Source of the DNA: Clostridiales bacterium
GTDB lineage: Bacteria > Bacillota > Clostridia > Lachnospirales > Lachnospiraceae
Direction: 5' to 3'
Length of the DNA: 64,000 nucleotides
Assembly: GCA_012519695.1 (NCBI GenBank)
Contig: JAAYPT010000080.1
Coordinates: 17,468 to 81,467, forward strand
This document shows positions 7,183 through 16,388 of the stretch, in pieces. Under the pieces are notes generated by a model, which saw only the letters and a program-made list of their open reading frames with translations, ran no database searches and was not told where the DNA came from. Every line of letters begins with the position of its first letter. Position 1 is the stretch's first letter. The translations under genes and the position numbers were made by a program.

Positions 7183-8784
7183 CTATAACGGTTTTACCAC
7201 TATCTCACCTTGTTTTTTCACAAACTTTGAATGAGATACTGTGCCTTTTACATTATAGCTAACATCAGATATCGTAATGGAAGCACCTTGATAAATGCTT
7301 CCCTTTACATTTACTTTTGCATCTGTTTCTAACTGAATTTCTTCGTGAAGCTTTACAAATTCTTCACGAAACTTTACTATTTCTTCCTGTTTTTCCTTAT
7401 AGGTCCTGGCTACAGTTTGTACCTGTGCGATTGTGGCAGGATTGATTTTTTCTTTTTTTGCTACTCGCTCACTGTAATTCACAAGAATTGGTTTTAGTTT
7501 TTCCAGCTCTTTATTTGTATCTAATATCTGCTTCTGCAAGAAATTATATCTTTCTTTTACCTCTGGCGCAACTCCCACTTCAATCCTTGTGATAGTTCCC
7601 ATATCAGAACCGATAGTCTGTGCCTCTACTAAACTTCCCGCACGAATTACACCACCTGTAACAAATCCCTTCTTCCCGCTTACGCGTATCTCGGTGGCTG
7701 CTGAAACCTGACTATGTAAAATAGAACCAGCCTCAATAAATCCTTCTGATACAACCGTAGCATTTTCAATGAATTTTGTAATAATGTTTCCTTTTGCTTC
7801 AACTTTTCCCTTATTCATTCCATGGATTCCACGCTTTACTATGATTTGACCACCTGCAAAAAGTACTGCGCCTTCTACTACTCCATCTATAACAATATCG
7901 CCTTTTGCTTTTACAGAAAATCCACTTTTTACATTTCCCTTTATAGAAACATTTCCATCATATGTAATATCACCGGTAGTATTATCTACATCAGCCGTCA
8001 CTTCAAAAACATCTGACACGAACACTTTTCCGTTTACCAGGCTTGCATGTCCTGTCACTTCTGAATAAATCTCCGTTTTATCTTCTGATATGGAGATATT
8101 GTTTCCATATTCTAACTTTTTGTTTTTTTCCTGTCTTGCCGGAATTGGAGTTCCGAAAACATCCTGTCCTGCACATCCTTTGACAGCTTCATGCAGTTTT
8201 GCCAAAACTTGTCCTTTTTCTACTCTGCTAATGGTATTTAAATCATGATAATCTACGGTACCATCTTCATTTTTCTTTGGTTTCAAATTAGGATTTGTAT
8301 TAAAAAAATACTCAATTGTAGCATCTGTTCCATTTACCGGTGGTTTTCCTTTTGCTAAAACATAATTGGTACAATATTTTCTTTCTTTTAGAAATTTCTT
8401 TATTTCTTCTTCCTGAATACCCACAATGATTTTTAACATTCTTAATTCACTAAGAATATCTTCTTCTGTCATGTTTTTTCCATTATTGGATGGAGGATAA
8501 AACCGACAAAATGCCATCATTTTATCACTTGAAACATTTACTTCCATTGTTTCATTTTCATAAAGCCCGTTCCATTCACCAATATAAACTTCTTCTGAAT
8601 CCTTTTCGCTATTTACAGCACTATTCACTGCTTTTAAATCATACTTATCAAATTTCTTTTCATCAAGGTACGCAATGACTTCTTTAATTTCTACTGTTTT
8701 TCCCCCTTCTTCCGGGGCATATACTACGAGAAACACTCCTGTTTCTCTCATATCCAACTTGAAATATCCATTTCTACCTTCCAT
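7183..8784 (-). CDS. FapA family protein (DUF342)
   Basis: The 533-residue product has an N-terminal region, a central right-handed beta-helix with repeated turns (about 230-420; DVFEVTADVDNTTGDITYDGNV, IKGNVKSGFSVKAKGDI) and a C-terminal coiled coil (about 425-490) ending in a small beta domain. DUF342/FapA proteins recur next to flagellar, chemotaxis and envelope genes, and a role in polar or surface organisation has been proposed, without a defined biochemical activity. ATG at 8782-8784 is preferred to an upstream GTG that is part of the GTGGAGGAG ribosome site. The beta-helix echoes the bactofilin encoded at 1674-2456. Confidence 0.85.
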   Translation of the reverse strand: MEGRNGYFKLDMRETGVFLVVYAPEEGGKTVEIKEVIAYLDEKKFDKYDLKAVNSAVNSEKDSEEVYIGEWNGLYENETMEVNVSSDKMMAFCRFYPPSNNGKNMTEEDILSELRMLKIIVGIQEEEIKKFLKERKYCTNYVLAKGKPPVNGTDATIEYFFNTNPNLKPKKNEDGTVDYHDLNTISRVEKGQVLAKLHEAVKGCAGQDVFGTPIPARQEKNKKLEYGNNISISEDKTEIYSEVTGHASLVNGKVFVSDVFEVTADVDNTTGDITYDGNVSIKGNVKSGFSVKAKGDIVIDGVVEGAVLFAGGQIIVKRGIHGMNKGKVEAKGNIITKFIENATVVSEGFIEAGSILHSQVSAATEIRVSGKKGFVTGGVIRAGSLVEAQTIGSDMGTITRIEVGVAPEVKERYNFLQKQILDTNKELEKLKPILVNYSERVAKKEKINPATIAQVQTVARTYKEKQEEIVKFREEFVKLHEEIQLETDAKVNVKGSIYQGASITISDVSYNVKGTVSHSKFVKKQGEIVVKPL

Positions 8785-8804
8785 AATCTCCTCCACGCTT
8801 TCTA

Positions 8805-9569
8805 TTAATCCGTTAATATCTCCATATAAGGTCCCATTACTTTTTTCATTTTGGTTAGTGCCTTTGTATGAAGCTGTGAAACACGCGATTCCGACACTTC
8901 TAAAATATTGCTGATTTCCTTTAAAGTAAGATTTTCATAATAATATAGTGTGATAACCTTTTGTTCTTTCTCTGTTAATACCTCTAAGGATTGTGCTAAT
9001 ACCCTTTTCAATTCCTCTTCTGCAACAGCATCTTCCGGCTGTGCAAAATGTGAATTTCCTCTGGCATCCATTACCGGTTCCAATCCTTGATCTACATATT
9101 CATTTAGAGAAACAAGATTCGTTATTTTTAACTGGGATTGCCAATTATTCAGTTCTTCTTCGCTTACTCCTATCTCCCTGGCAATTTCCTCGTCTTGAGC
9201 ATTTCTTCCTGTTTCTGTTTCTATTTTGCGAATCGCTTCGTCAATCTTCTTTTGTTTTTGCCTTACTGTCCTTGGAATCCAATCCATTTTACGAATTTGA
9301 TCTAAAATAGAACCACGAATTCTAAGGCTTGCATATGTCTCAAATTTTACTTCTTTATTTATATCGAATTTATCAATTGCATCTATCAATCCAAAAATTC
9401 CATATCCTACTAAATCATCGTATTCCACATTATATCCTAAATACATGCTCAGTCTTCCCGCTACAATCTTTACTAACGGTGCATACTCCACGATAATTTG
9501 CTCTCGTAACTCTGCTGATGGATTTTTAAAAAACTCTTCCCATAATTTTTCTCTTTCTGTTGTTTTCAT
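8805..9569 (-). CDS. sigD: RNA polymerase sigma-28 factor (FliA/SigD/WhiG family)
   Basis: Directs transcription of late motility genes such as flagellin. The 254-residue product has region 2 (YDDLVGYGIFGLIDAIDKFD and FETYASLRIRGSILDQIR), region 3 and a region 4 helix-turn-helix (LTLKEISNILEVSESRVSQLHTKAL). The signature DWIPRTVRQ, typical of FliA/SigD, follows region 2. It is near the end of the fla/che operon, as in Bacillus subtilis, where distance from the promoter contributes to its bistable expression. No flgM anti-sigma gene is visible in the window. Confidence 0.95.
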   Translation of the reverse strand: MKTTEREKLWEEFFKNPSAELREQIIVEYAPLVKIVAGRLSMYLGYNVEYDDLVGYGIFGLIDAIDKFDINKEVKFETYASLRIRGSILDQIRKMDWIPRTVRQKQKKIDEAIRKIETETGRNAQDEEIAREIGVSEEELNNWQSQLKITNLVSLNEYVDQGLEPVMDARGNSHFAQPEDAVAEEELKRVLAQSLEVLTEKEQKVITLYYYENLTLKEISNILEVSESRVSQLHTKALTKMKKVMGPYMEILTD

Positions 9570-9589
9570 TTAAAGCCCCCAAGATTTGG

Positions 9590-9883
9590 TTATTTCTCGG
9601 CCTGTGCTTCTTGTGTCCCCTGTGCTTTTTCCACAGTTTCTTCACTTTCTCCAGCCGTTTCACTTTCTTCAGCCTCTGTCTCCGACCCGGCATCTTCTAC
9701 CTCTTCCTTGAAGTTCTTATCTAAAATTACTTTTACAACGCAGCCCGCAATATAAAATACGATTAGGACAATCACAAGAATTTTCAAAAACTGCATTGTT
9801 TCCATATGTGTTATAACAGCAACAATACTAACTACCAAACCGGCAATCAGCATAATCATCGCTGGTACTTGTTTTGTTTTCAT
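9590..9883 (-). CDS. Small two-helix membrane protein with acidic tail, function unknown
   Basis: 97 residues: two membrane helices (about 7-24 and 31-52), then an acidic tail of about 40 residues dominated by Glu, Ala, Gly and Thr. There is no recognised domain. It lies between cheD and sigD with close spacing and a clear ribosome site (AAAGGATGATGACAA before ATG). The tail composition is very different from other genes in the operon and could contact basic partners. No function is assigned. Confidence 0.75.
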   Translation of the reverse strand: MKTKQVPAMIMLIAGLVVSIVAVITHMETMQFLKILVIVLIVFYIAGCVVKVILDKNFKEEVEDAGSETEAEESETAGESEETVEKAQGTQEAQAEK

Positions 9884-9896
9884 TTGTCATCATCCT

Positions 9897-10379
9897 TTAA
9901 ATTGTTTTTACTGTTTTTCCTACGGACTTAATACGAAATTCTCCTGTTTCTGTATAAAGCTCTACTGTTCGACCATAATTTAATCCGGTATCTTCTGCTT
10001 TTAAGGGAATTCCCATTTGTTTTAATTTTGCCTTAGATGCAAGTGCATTTCTTTCCCCAACGTTACCTATCGCAGAAAGTCCACTTACTTCAAACATTTT
10101 TGCCCCGCCTGCTATTTTAGCAACCAGTCTGCTCTTACTTGCTCCCGCAGCTATCATTCTTTTCACCAGTTCTTCAATTCCTGTATCTGCAAATTTTGCA
10201 ATATTGGTATTATTTCTCATCTGTGTACTATCTGGCAACATAATATGCGCAAGCCCCCCGATTTTCGTTACGGGATCATACAATGCTATTCCAATACAAG
10301 AACCAAGTCCCAGCGTTGTAATCATATCTGGCGATTTGCATATATTCAAGTCTGCCATTCCTACTTTAATTGTAGCCAT
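9897..10379 (-). CDS. cheD: Chemoreceptor glutamine deamidase CheD
   Basis: Deamidates Gln residues in methyl-accepting chemotaxis proteins and partners with CheC in adaptation. The 160-residue product has the family signature TLGLGSCIGIALYD, with the catalytic Cys at about 28 and His in GGLAHIMLPDS near 45. It lies next to cheC, its binding partner and phosphatase activity target, with a 13-base gap. Confidence 0.95.
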   Translation of the reverse strand: MATIKVGMADLNICKSPDMITTLGLGSCIGIALYDPVTKIGGLAHIMLPDSTQMRNNTNIAKFADTGIEELVKRMIAAGASKSRLVAKIAGGAKMFEVSGLSAIGNVGERNALASKAKLKQMGIPLKAEDTGLNYGRTVELYTETGEFRIKSVGKTVKTI

Positions 10380-10392
10380 ATACCTGCACTCC

Positions 10393-11013
10393 TTATATTT
10401 GGATTCCTAAAGATGTTAATATCTTATCATATGAATCAATATCAGGTAGTAATATGAAAAATCCCTGTATTTTCACATCATCCCCAAATTCTGTTTCAAT
10501 CAAAAGAGCATTATCTCCAAACTGACCAAACTGTATTGCCGGTACACTTAAAATTGCTCCAGCCATATCAATTGCAAGGTATGGTACAGATGATGTAATA
10601 CACATATTTGTCATCGTAGATAACGCTGATAAATAGGAACCTGAAATGATATTTCCAATTTCCTTTAATGCCGATAAATCAATTTCATTAAATTCTTCAT
10701 TGTAATCATCCGGTCTTCCCATTAAGCGATTTACTAAATAATGGGCTGAATCCATTTTTAATAAAAACATCATACTTCCGCTGATGTCACTTTCTACTTC
10801 CAGATAAATTCCTGCAATGGTTTCTTCTTCTGCCGAAATTGCTGCCGGAAGTTCCTGAAATGTCAAAAGTTCAACTTTCGGTACATCCATATTTACTTTT
10901 AAATTAAGCATATTGGATATTGCTGTTGTTGCGTTTCCTGCACCTATGTTTCCTATCTCTCTTAACACGTCAACGTACATGTCATTTACTTGATTCAAAT
11001 CAAACTTAGCCAT
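10393..11013 (-). CDS. cheC: CheY-P phosphatase CheC
   Basis: Dephosphorylates CheY-P and is stimulated by CheD in the Gram-positive adaptation system. The 206-residue product carries both ExxN active-site elements, in LREIGNIGAGNATTA (about 17-31) and LKEIGNIISGSYL (about 118-130). It sits between cheW and cheD and is separated from cheW by an 87-base gap that contains a hairpin. Confidence 0.95.
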   Translation of the reverse strand: MAKFDLNQVNDMYVDVLREIGNIGAGNATTAISNMLNLKVNMDVPKVELLTFQELPAAISAEEETIAGIYLEVESDISGSMMFLLKMDSAHYLVNRLMGRPDDYNEEFNEIDLSALKEIGNIISGSYLSALSTMTNMCITSSVPYLAIDMAGAILSVPAIQFGQFGDNALLIETEFGDDVKIQGFFILLPDIDSYDKILTSLGIQI

Positions 11014-11042
11014 ACTGTCTCCATTTCTACTTTATTAGGAAC

Positions 11043-11080
11043 AGGCTGTTGCCCACGTTTTAACGCTTCTGCAACAGCCT
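11043..11080 (-). ncRNA. Intercistronic hairpin between cheW and cheC
   Basis: AGGCTGTTGC and GCAACAGCCT (11043-11052 and 11071-11080) form a perfect 10-bp stem with an 18-base loop. There is no T-run. A role in mRNA stability or dosage control of cheC-cheD-sigD is possible. Confidence 0.6.
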
Positions 11081-11100
11081 TTCATTTTCCAAAAGCTTAT

Positions 11101-11562
11101 TTATGAATTTTCTTTTTCATCAATAATTGCATTAATATCAAAGAGTGAAATTAATTCTTCGCCGTGTTTTCCGATTCCATTGATGAAGTTGCTCTTTTCA
11201 TCTTTTGCACTGGCTACCTTGTCAATTTCATCTTCGCCTAATGTTACAACTTCCTTCACTTCATCGATGATGATTCCAAGTGAACCCTGTTGTTCAACCT
11301 TTAAAATAATGATTCTGGAAGCATCTGTGAACTGATCTGGCTCTAATCCCATCTTGGTACGGATGCTCATAACCGGGACCACTTCTCCACGCAAATTGAT
11401 AATGCCCGTAAAATAATTCTGTGCCTTTGGTACTCTTGTGATTTTTTGCATTCGAACAATATTATCTACATAACTAATATCTATTCCATACTGTTCGCTT
11501 CCAATTTTTACTACAATATACTGTTTTCTATCGTTTTCTAATACTGCTACATTGCTTGCCAT
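11101..11562 (-). CDS. cheW: Chemotaxis coupling protein CheW
   Basis: Scaffold that links receptors to CheA. The 153-residue product is a single CheW SH3-like domain with ITRVPKAQNYFTGIINLRGEVVPVMSIR (about 40-65, given in part), the typical docking loop, and IIDEVKEVV later. It starts 14 bases after cheA. Confidence 0.95.
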   Translation of the reverse strand: MASNVAVLENDRKQYIVVKIGSEQYGIDISYVDNIVRMQKITRVPKAQNYFTGIINLRGEVVPVMSIRTKMGLEPDQFTDASRIIILKVEQQGSLGIIIDEVKEVVTLGEDEIDKVASAKDEKSNFINGIGKHGEELISLFDINAIIDEKENS

Positions 11563-11575
11563 GTTTGCGCACCCC

Positions 11576-13669
11576 CTACATCAATGCATTTGCATCTAAG
11601 ATTAATGCTACTTCACCATCACCAAGGATTGTTGCGCCGCTAATAATCTTATTGTTGTTAATATATTTTCCAATAGATTTGATAACAATTTCTTGCTGTC
11701 CCATCAGATTATCTACTACAAGTCCGGCGAATTTTTCACCTTTCTTAACAATAACAACTGTTAAGCTTTCTTTTTCTTCCTCTGACGGTTCCATATCCAA
11801 AATCTTTTCCAAGCGAATCAACGGAATAACAAAACCACGAATATGGATTACTTCTTTGGCTTGTACATACTTAATTTCGCCAACAGGTATATCTTCGATT
11901 GTCTGAATAGAACCTAATGCAATTGCATATTTTTCATCGTGTACTTCTACCATCAAAGCCTGAATAATTGCAAGTGTCAATGGTAATCTTACAATGAATT
12001 TTGTTCCTTCGCCTAATACACTCTTAACTTCAACATCTCCGCCTAATGCTTCGATATTTGACTTTACAACATCAAGTCCTACACCACGACCGGAAATATC
12101 TGTGATTTGTTTTGTCATGGAAAAACTTGGCATGAACAAGAAATCAATGATTTCTTTCTGGCTTAGTGCTTCTGCCTGTTCCGGTGTAACCAAACCACGT
12201 TCAACAGCCTTTGCTTTAACACGTTCTGTATCGATTCCGTTACCGTCATCACTTACTTCGATAATAACGTTATTTCCTTCCTGGAATGCATTCAGGCAGA
12301 TAGTTCCTTTTTCTGGTTTTCCTCGTTTTGCACGCACATCAGCGTTCTCCAGTCCATGGTCTGCTGAATTACGAAGTAAATGCTGTAATGGGTCTCCAAT
12401 CTGGTCTACAACTGTTCTGTCAAGCTCTGTATCTTCACCAGTCATAACCAGTTCCATTTCTTTATTTAATTTCTTAGATAAATCACGAATCATACGAGGG
12501 AACTTATTAACTACACTTTCAATAGGTACCATTCGTACTTTCATGACAGATTCATGCAAGTTTGTTGTGATTCTTTCCAGATATTCAATCTGTTCATGGA
12601 AGGTCTGACTCTGTAAACTGCTTCCCTCTGTACTGCTGATTGATACCAATGCGTTCTTAGCAATAATCAACTCACTTACCTGATTCATTAATGCATCCAG
12701 TTTTTCAATATCTACACGCACAGTACGGTTTGTAACAGGCTTTCCTCCATTTTGCTTTTTAGCAGGTGCTGCTTTTGCTTTTTGCTGGGTTGGTGCAGGT
12801 GCTGCCTTTTCTGCAGGTGCCGGAGTCGTTTGTGCTGCCTCTGCTGTTTCCTTTTTCTCTGCAGCGGCAATTAAGTCATTATATGTTACTTTTTCTCCTA
12901 CCACTTCTGCAATTTCAGAAACCGTCTTAGATACTTCTATAATTTTCTCTAATGGTGCTTCTGTTTCCAAGAAAAAGCTGAAATCATTCTCAAACTTCTC
13001 ATCTTCGATATCCTGAGAGCTTGGATAATATACTAAAATATCACCATAATCTTCTACTGCTTTAAACACTAAAAATGCACGAGCCGCTTTCAGCAAGCAC
13101 TCTTCCTGAATATAAACTGTGATACCATATACATTTGCGCCACGTTCTTCTGCACTTTTAATGGCATCTTTTTCCTTTTCAGATAATTCTGCATTCTGAT
13201 ATTTCTTTTCATATCCATTCTGTGCTGCCGGCTCTTCTTTCTTTTCTTCTGCCGGTGCAGCTTTTTCTTCCGGTGCACTTCCAGTCTCTGCTGCTAAGAT
13301 ATCATTCAATTCCTGAATGATTGCTTCGTTGTCTTCTGTTCCTTCATCTGAACTTTCTTTTACGTTTTCCAAATATGCATCAATTGCATCTAAGCATTGG
13401 AATAATACGTCTACCAATCCGCTGGTAACCTTCATATTTCCACTGCGCACTTCCTGGAATACATTTTCCATATCATGAGTCAAGTGCTGCATACGCTTAA
13501 ATCCCATTGTACCAGCCATTCCTTTTAATGAATGTGCTGCACGGAAAATCTCATTAATCGTATCCATATTTTCTGGATCTTTTTCCAGACTCATAATGCA
13601 GTCGGATAAGTTCTGCAAATGTTCATTTGTTTCATCAATAAAAATTTCAAGATATTGGCTTACATCCAT
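11576..13669 (-). CDS. cheA: Chemotaxis histidine kinase CheA
   Basis: Receptor-controlled kinase for CheY and CheB. The 697-residue product has P1 with phospho-His in AAHSLKGMAGTMGF (near residue 46), a P2-like segment (about 165-275), an Ala/Pro/Lys linker (about 280-315), P3 dimerisation (from VDIEKLDALMNQVSEL), P4 ATPase (HLLRNSADHG, VSDDGNGID, SGRGVGLDVV) and the P5 CheW-like domain at the end. It begins 1 base after the cheB stop codon, so they are tightly coupled. Confidence 0.96.
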   Translation of the reverse strand: MDVSQYLEIFIDETNEHLQNLSDCIMSLEKDPENMDTINEIFRAAHSLKGMAGTMGFKRMQHLTHDMENVFQEVRSGNMKVTSGLVDVLFQCLDAIDAYLENVKESSDEGTEDNEAIIQELNDILAAETGSAPEEKAAPAEEKKEEPAAQNGYEKKYQNAELSEKEKDAIKSAEERGANVYGITVYIQEECLLKAARAFLVFKAVEDYGDILVYYPSSQDIEDEKFENDFSFFLETEAPLEKIIEVSKTVSEIAEVVGEKVTYNDLIAAAEKKETAEAAQTTPAPAEKAAPAPTQQKAKAAPAKKQNGGKPVTNRTVRVDIEKLDALMNQVSELIIAKNALVSISSTEGSSLQSQTFHEQIEYLERITTNLHESVMKVRMVPIESVVNKFPRMIRDLSKKLNKEMELVMTGEDTELDRTVVDQIGDPLQHLLRNSADHGLENADVRAKRGKPEKGTICLNAFQEGNNVIIEVSDDGNGIDTERVKAKAVERGLVTPEQAEALSQKEIIDFLFMPSFSMTKQITDISGRGVGLDVVKSNIEALGGDVEVKSVLGEGTKFIVRLPLTLAIIQALMVEVHDEKYAIALGSIQTIEDIPVGEIKYVQAKEVIHIRGFVIPLIRLEKILDMEPSEEEKESLTVVIVKKGEKFAGLVVDNLMGQQEIVIKSIGKYINNNKIISGATILGDGEVALILDANALM

Positions 13670-13670
13670 T

Positions 13671-14747
13671 TTAATGTACCCCCACGTTCTTAATAATTGT
13701 TGGTGCTACTTCCGTTAATGGAACCACTTCGTCTACAACGCCGGATTCTGCAATTGATTTTGGCATACCATATACTACACACGTTTCGGCATTTTGGGCT
13801 ATTACATGCAATGGCTTTTGTTCTTTCAAGGAAAGAATTCCTTTTGTTCCATCTGCTCCCATTCCAGTCAACACTACACAAACAATTTTGTCAAAATCTG
13901 TTGTGCGCAATGATTCATATGTAATGTTGGCACATGGCTTCAATCCACCTATTGCAGGTTCATCATTCAAATGAATCTTGTGTTCGCTGCCTCCTGCTTT
14001 TACCACTTCCATATGCTTTCCGCCTGGTGCGATATAAACCCATCCTTTTTTCAGTATATCTCCTTCTTCTGCTTCTTTTACGGAAATTTCACTGATTTCA
14101 TTCAGACGTTCTGCCATGGACTTAGTAAACCCTTTCGGCATGTGCTGTACTAAAACCATTGGAGCATCCATATTCTTTGGAAGATATGGGATTACACTTT
14201 GAAGTGCTTTCGGTCCACCTGTGGAACATGCCAGCGCTACCAGTTTCTTTCCCGCTGCTACTGCTGATTTAGATGCGGAAACACTTTTTGTTATTACTGT
14301 TTTCGCTACCGGTTTTGCTGGTGCTGTAAAACTCTTTTGTGCATTTCCACTCTTCAATACAGCTTGTAGAACACTTAACAACTTTTGTTTGAAATCTTCG
14401 CCTTTGGCCTCTATGATATTATATGGTTTGGCAACAAAATCAACCGCTCCACGTTCCATTGCAAGCATGGTCACTTCTGCATCTTCTGTCGTAGTGGTGC
14501 TTACCATAATAACGGTTGCGTTAATATGCTCTTGTTGCAATTTTTCTAGTAATTCCAGTCCATCCATTCGCGGCATATTTACATCTAAAACAACTGCATC
14601 GTATTTCGTTGTTTTTAATTTTTCGTATGCCTCCAAGCCATCTCTACATACGTCATTTGCCTGAAATATACTATCTGTGTTTATTATATCACATATAACC
14701 CTTCTCATGAGTGCAGAGTCATCGACAACCAAAATATTCTTCTTCAT
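13671..14747 (-). CDS. cheB: Chemotaxis response regulator methylesterase CheB
   Basis: Phosphorylation-controlled methylesterase of chemoreceptors. The 358-residue product has an N-terminal receiver (VVDDSALMRR, phospho-Asp in VLDVNMPRMDG, KP at about 108), a linker rich in Ala/Ser/Val/Lys, and the catalytic domain with ACSTGGPKAL (Ser), VLVQHMPKGF (His) and LTGMGADGT (Asp). ATG at 14745-14747 follows AAAGGATGATAAT and overlaps the end of the PilZ gene by a few bases. The methyltransferase partner cheR is not in this window. Confidence 0.95.
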   Translation of the reverse strand: MKKNILVVDDSALMRRVICDIINTDSIFQANDVCRDGLEAYEKLKTTKYDAVVLDVNMPRMDGLELLEKLQQEHINATVIMVSTTTTEDAEVTMLAMERGAVDFVAKPYNIIEAKGEDFKQKLLSVLQAVLKSGNAQKSFTAPAKPVAKTVITKSVSASKSAVAAGKKLVALACSTGGPKALQSVIPYLPKNMDAPMVLVQHMPKGFTKSMAERLNEISEISVKEAEEGDILKKGWVYIAPGGKHMEVVKAGGSEHKIHLNDEPAIGGLKPCANITYESLRTTDFDKIVCVVLTGMGADGTKGILSLKEQKPLHVIAQNAETCVVYGMPKSIAESGVVDEVVPLTEVAPTIIKNVGVH

Positions 14748-14751
14748 ATTA

Positions 14752-15492
14752 TCATCCTTTTTGCCTATTTTTGCGCTCCTGTTCAAAAATATACTTTATG
14801 ATTGCTTCTCGTTTTTTCTGATCTCTTGTTAAAAATTGTACTCGGTATTCATATTTTTTCTTCCCCCTGTCTCCCTCTACTCTATTACAGGAAAGTACTC
14901 TTCCTGCATTTTCCAATAACTGATTATTATCCAAACTTCTCAATAGCATACTGATAAACAGATATTCGCCCTTTTTCCCTTCTTCTTCTGCCATAAATCG
15001 AATCCCACCACCACTTAAATCTACAGCAATCGCATGGTTTATTTCCATTTCCGGTTCATATTCTTTATGATGACGTTTTAATTCTTCTATTTCTTCTATT
15101 TTTGCTTCATCTTCTGTGATTTTATAATATTCAATATCCATGGCACATTCAAAACGAAAATACTCTCTTCGCTGGAACTTCTCTAATGGACTTTTAGGCT
15201 CCAATAAAAGCATGTACAGTCCATCCACTTTATAATGCTCCTTCACCTGAGCAACGCAGCGGTATAGTCCGTTTTTTGTATAAAAAATGCATTCATAGCG
15301 AATTCCAACAGAAAGTATTACCATCTTCCCTGCATAAATCGGCATAGATACCTCTAACAGATTATCGTTTTTGATATCCTGTACGCGGCTTTTATAAACT
15401 TTTGCCATAATGCCTTCGTTCTTTTCTTTTTCTACCTGTTGTAAAATTCGAATATCAATTTTATCTCCTATGTTAATAAGATTGGAAACCAT
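14752..15492 (-). CDS. PilZ-domain flagellar brake-like protein (YcgR type)
   Basis: Probable c-di-GMP effector on the flagellar motor. The 246-residue product has a YcgR-like N-terminal domain (about 1-110) and a C-terminal PilZ domain. Both binding elements are visible: QRREYFR (RxxxR) near residue 110 and DLSGGGIRF (D/NxSxxG) near 167. It lies between flhG and cheB, inside the motility operon. In Bacillus subtilis the homologous brake YpfA/DgrA is encoded elsewhere, so incorporation here ties c-di-GMP control directly to flagellar expression. An HD-GYP protein of the window (59623-60723) could degrade the signal. Confidence 0.88.
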   Translation of the reverse strand: MVSNLINIGDKIDIRILQQVEKEKNEGIMAKVYKSRVQDIKNDNLLEVSMPIYAGKMVILSVGIRYECIFYTKNGLYRCVAQVKEHYKVDGLYMLLLEPKSPLEKFQRREYFRFECAMDIEYYKITEDEAKIEEIEELKRHHKEYEPEMEINHAIAVDLSGGGIRFMAEEEGKKGEYLFISMLLRSLDNNQLLENAGRVLSCNRVEGDRGKKKYEYRVQFLTRDQKKREAIIKYIFEQERKNRQKG

Positions 15493-15506
15493 TTCACACC
15501 TCTATT

Positions 15507-16385
15507 TTACTTTCTTCTATGAAGCAAATTGGAAAATAATCGTGCAACTCCTTTTTTCATTTGAAATTGAACATCTTTTTCTTCCAATAAATTTTCAGTC
15601 AATACTGCAAAAGCTTTGGATACATTCGCCTCTGGATAAGAAAGAACAACAGGCTGTTGTTGCCTTACTGCTCGTTCTAACATAGCATCTTGTGGAAGTA
15701 CTCCTAAATATTCTAATTTTCCATTCAAAAACTGCTCTACTACTGTATTTATCTTATTAAATATTGCAGTGCCTTCCTCAACGGAATCCACTCGATTGGA
15801 AATCACTTTAATTCTTTTTTCATTCCATTGAAATTCGGGATTTCGATACAATACCTTCAATAATGAATAAGAATCTGTCAGAGAACTTGGCTCCGGTGTT
15901 GTTACAAGTATAATCTCCGGACTTGCCAATACAAACTCCAAAACGCTATCTGAGATTCCCGCTCCTGTATCAATAATGATAACATCTGCCATTTGATCTA
16001 ATTCTTTCATACTGCTAATCAAATAATCAATTTGGTCTTTTGTAAGATTATTTACCCCTGTAATTCCAGAACCCCCGGATATAAATCCAATTCCCATTGG
16101 TCCTACTGTTATAATATCACGAATATTCTTACCGTGGTAGATTAAATCTCCAAAATTATATTTAGGAATTGTTCCAAACATAACTTCTACATTTGCCAAT
16201 CCAAAATCTGCATCAACAATAATTACTCGTTTTCCGGATTTTTGCATCTGAATTGCCATATTTACTGCTATGTTTGATTTTCCAACTCCCCCTTTTCCGC
16301 TGGTAACTGTAATCACTCTTGCACTAGGTACAAGCTGTTGATTTTTTTGTTTTACAATATTTCTTAGCTGCTCTGCCTGATCCAT
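15507..16385 (-). CDS. flhG: MinD/ParA-like ATPase FlhG (FleN, YlxH)
   Basis: Controls flagellar number and placement with FlhF. The 292-residue product has the deviant Walker A VTSGKGGVGKSNIAVN (about 26-41), DADFGLANVEVMFG and IIDTGAGIS, and ends in a short basic tail. It follows flhF by only a few bases with GGAGG before the ATG. Confidence 0.95.
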   Translation of the reverse strand: MDQAEQLRNIVKQKNQQLVPSARVITVTSGKGGVGKSNIAVNMAIQMQKSGKRVIIVDADFGLANVEVMFGTIPKYNFGDLIYHGKNIRDIITVGPMGIGFISGGSGITGVNNLTKDQIDYLISSMKELDQMADVIIIDTGAGISDSVLEFVLASPEIILVTTPEPSSLTDSYSLLKVLYRNPEFQWNEKRIKVISNRVDSVEEGTAIFNKINTVVEQFLNGKLEYLGVLPQDAMLERAVRQQQPVVLSYPEANVSKAFAVLTENLLEEKDVQFQMKKGVARLFSNLLHRRK

Positions 16386-16388
16386 ATA

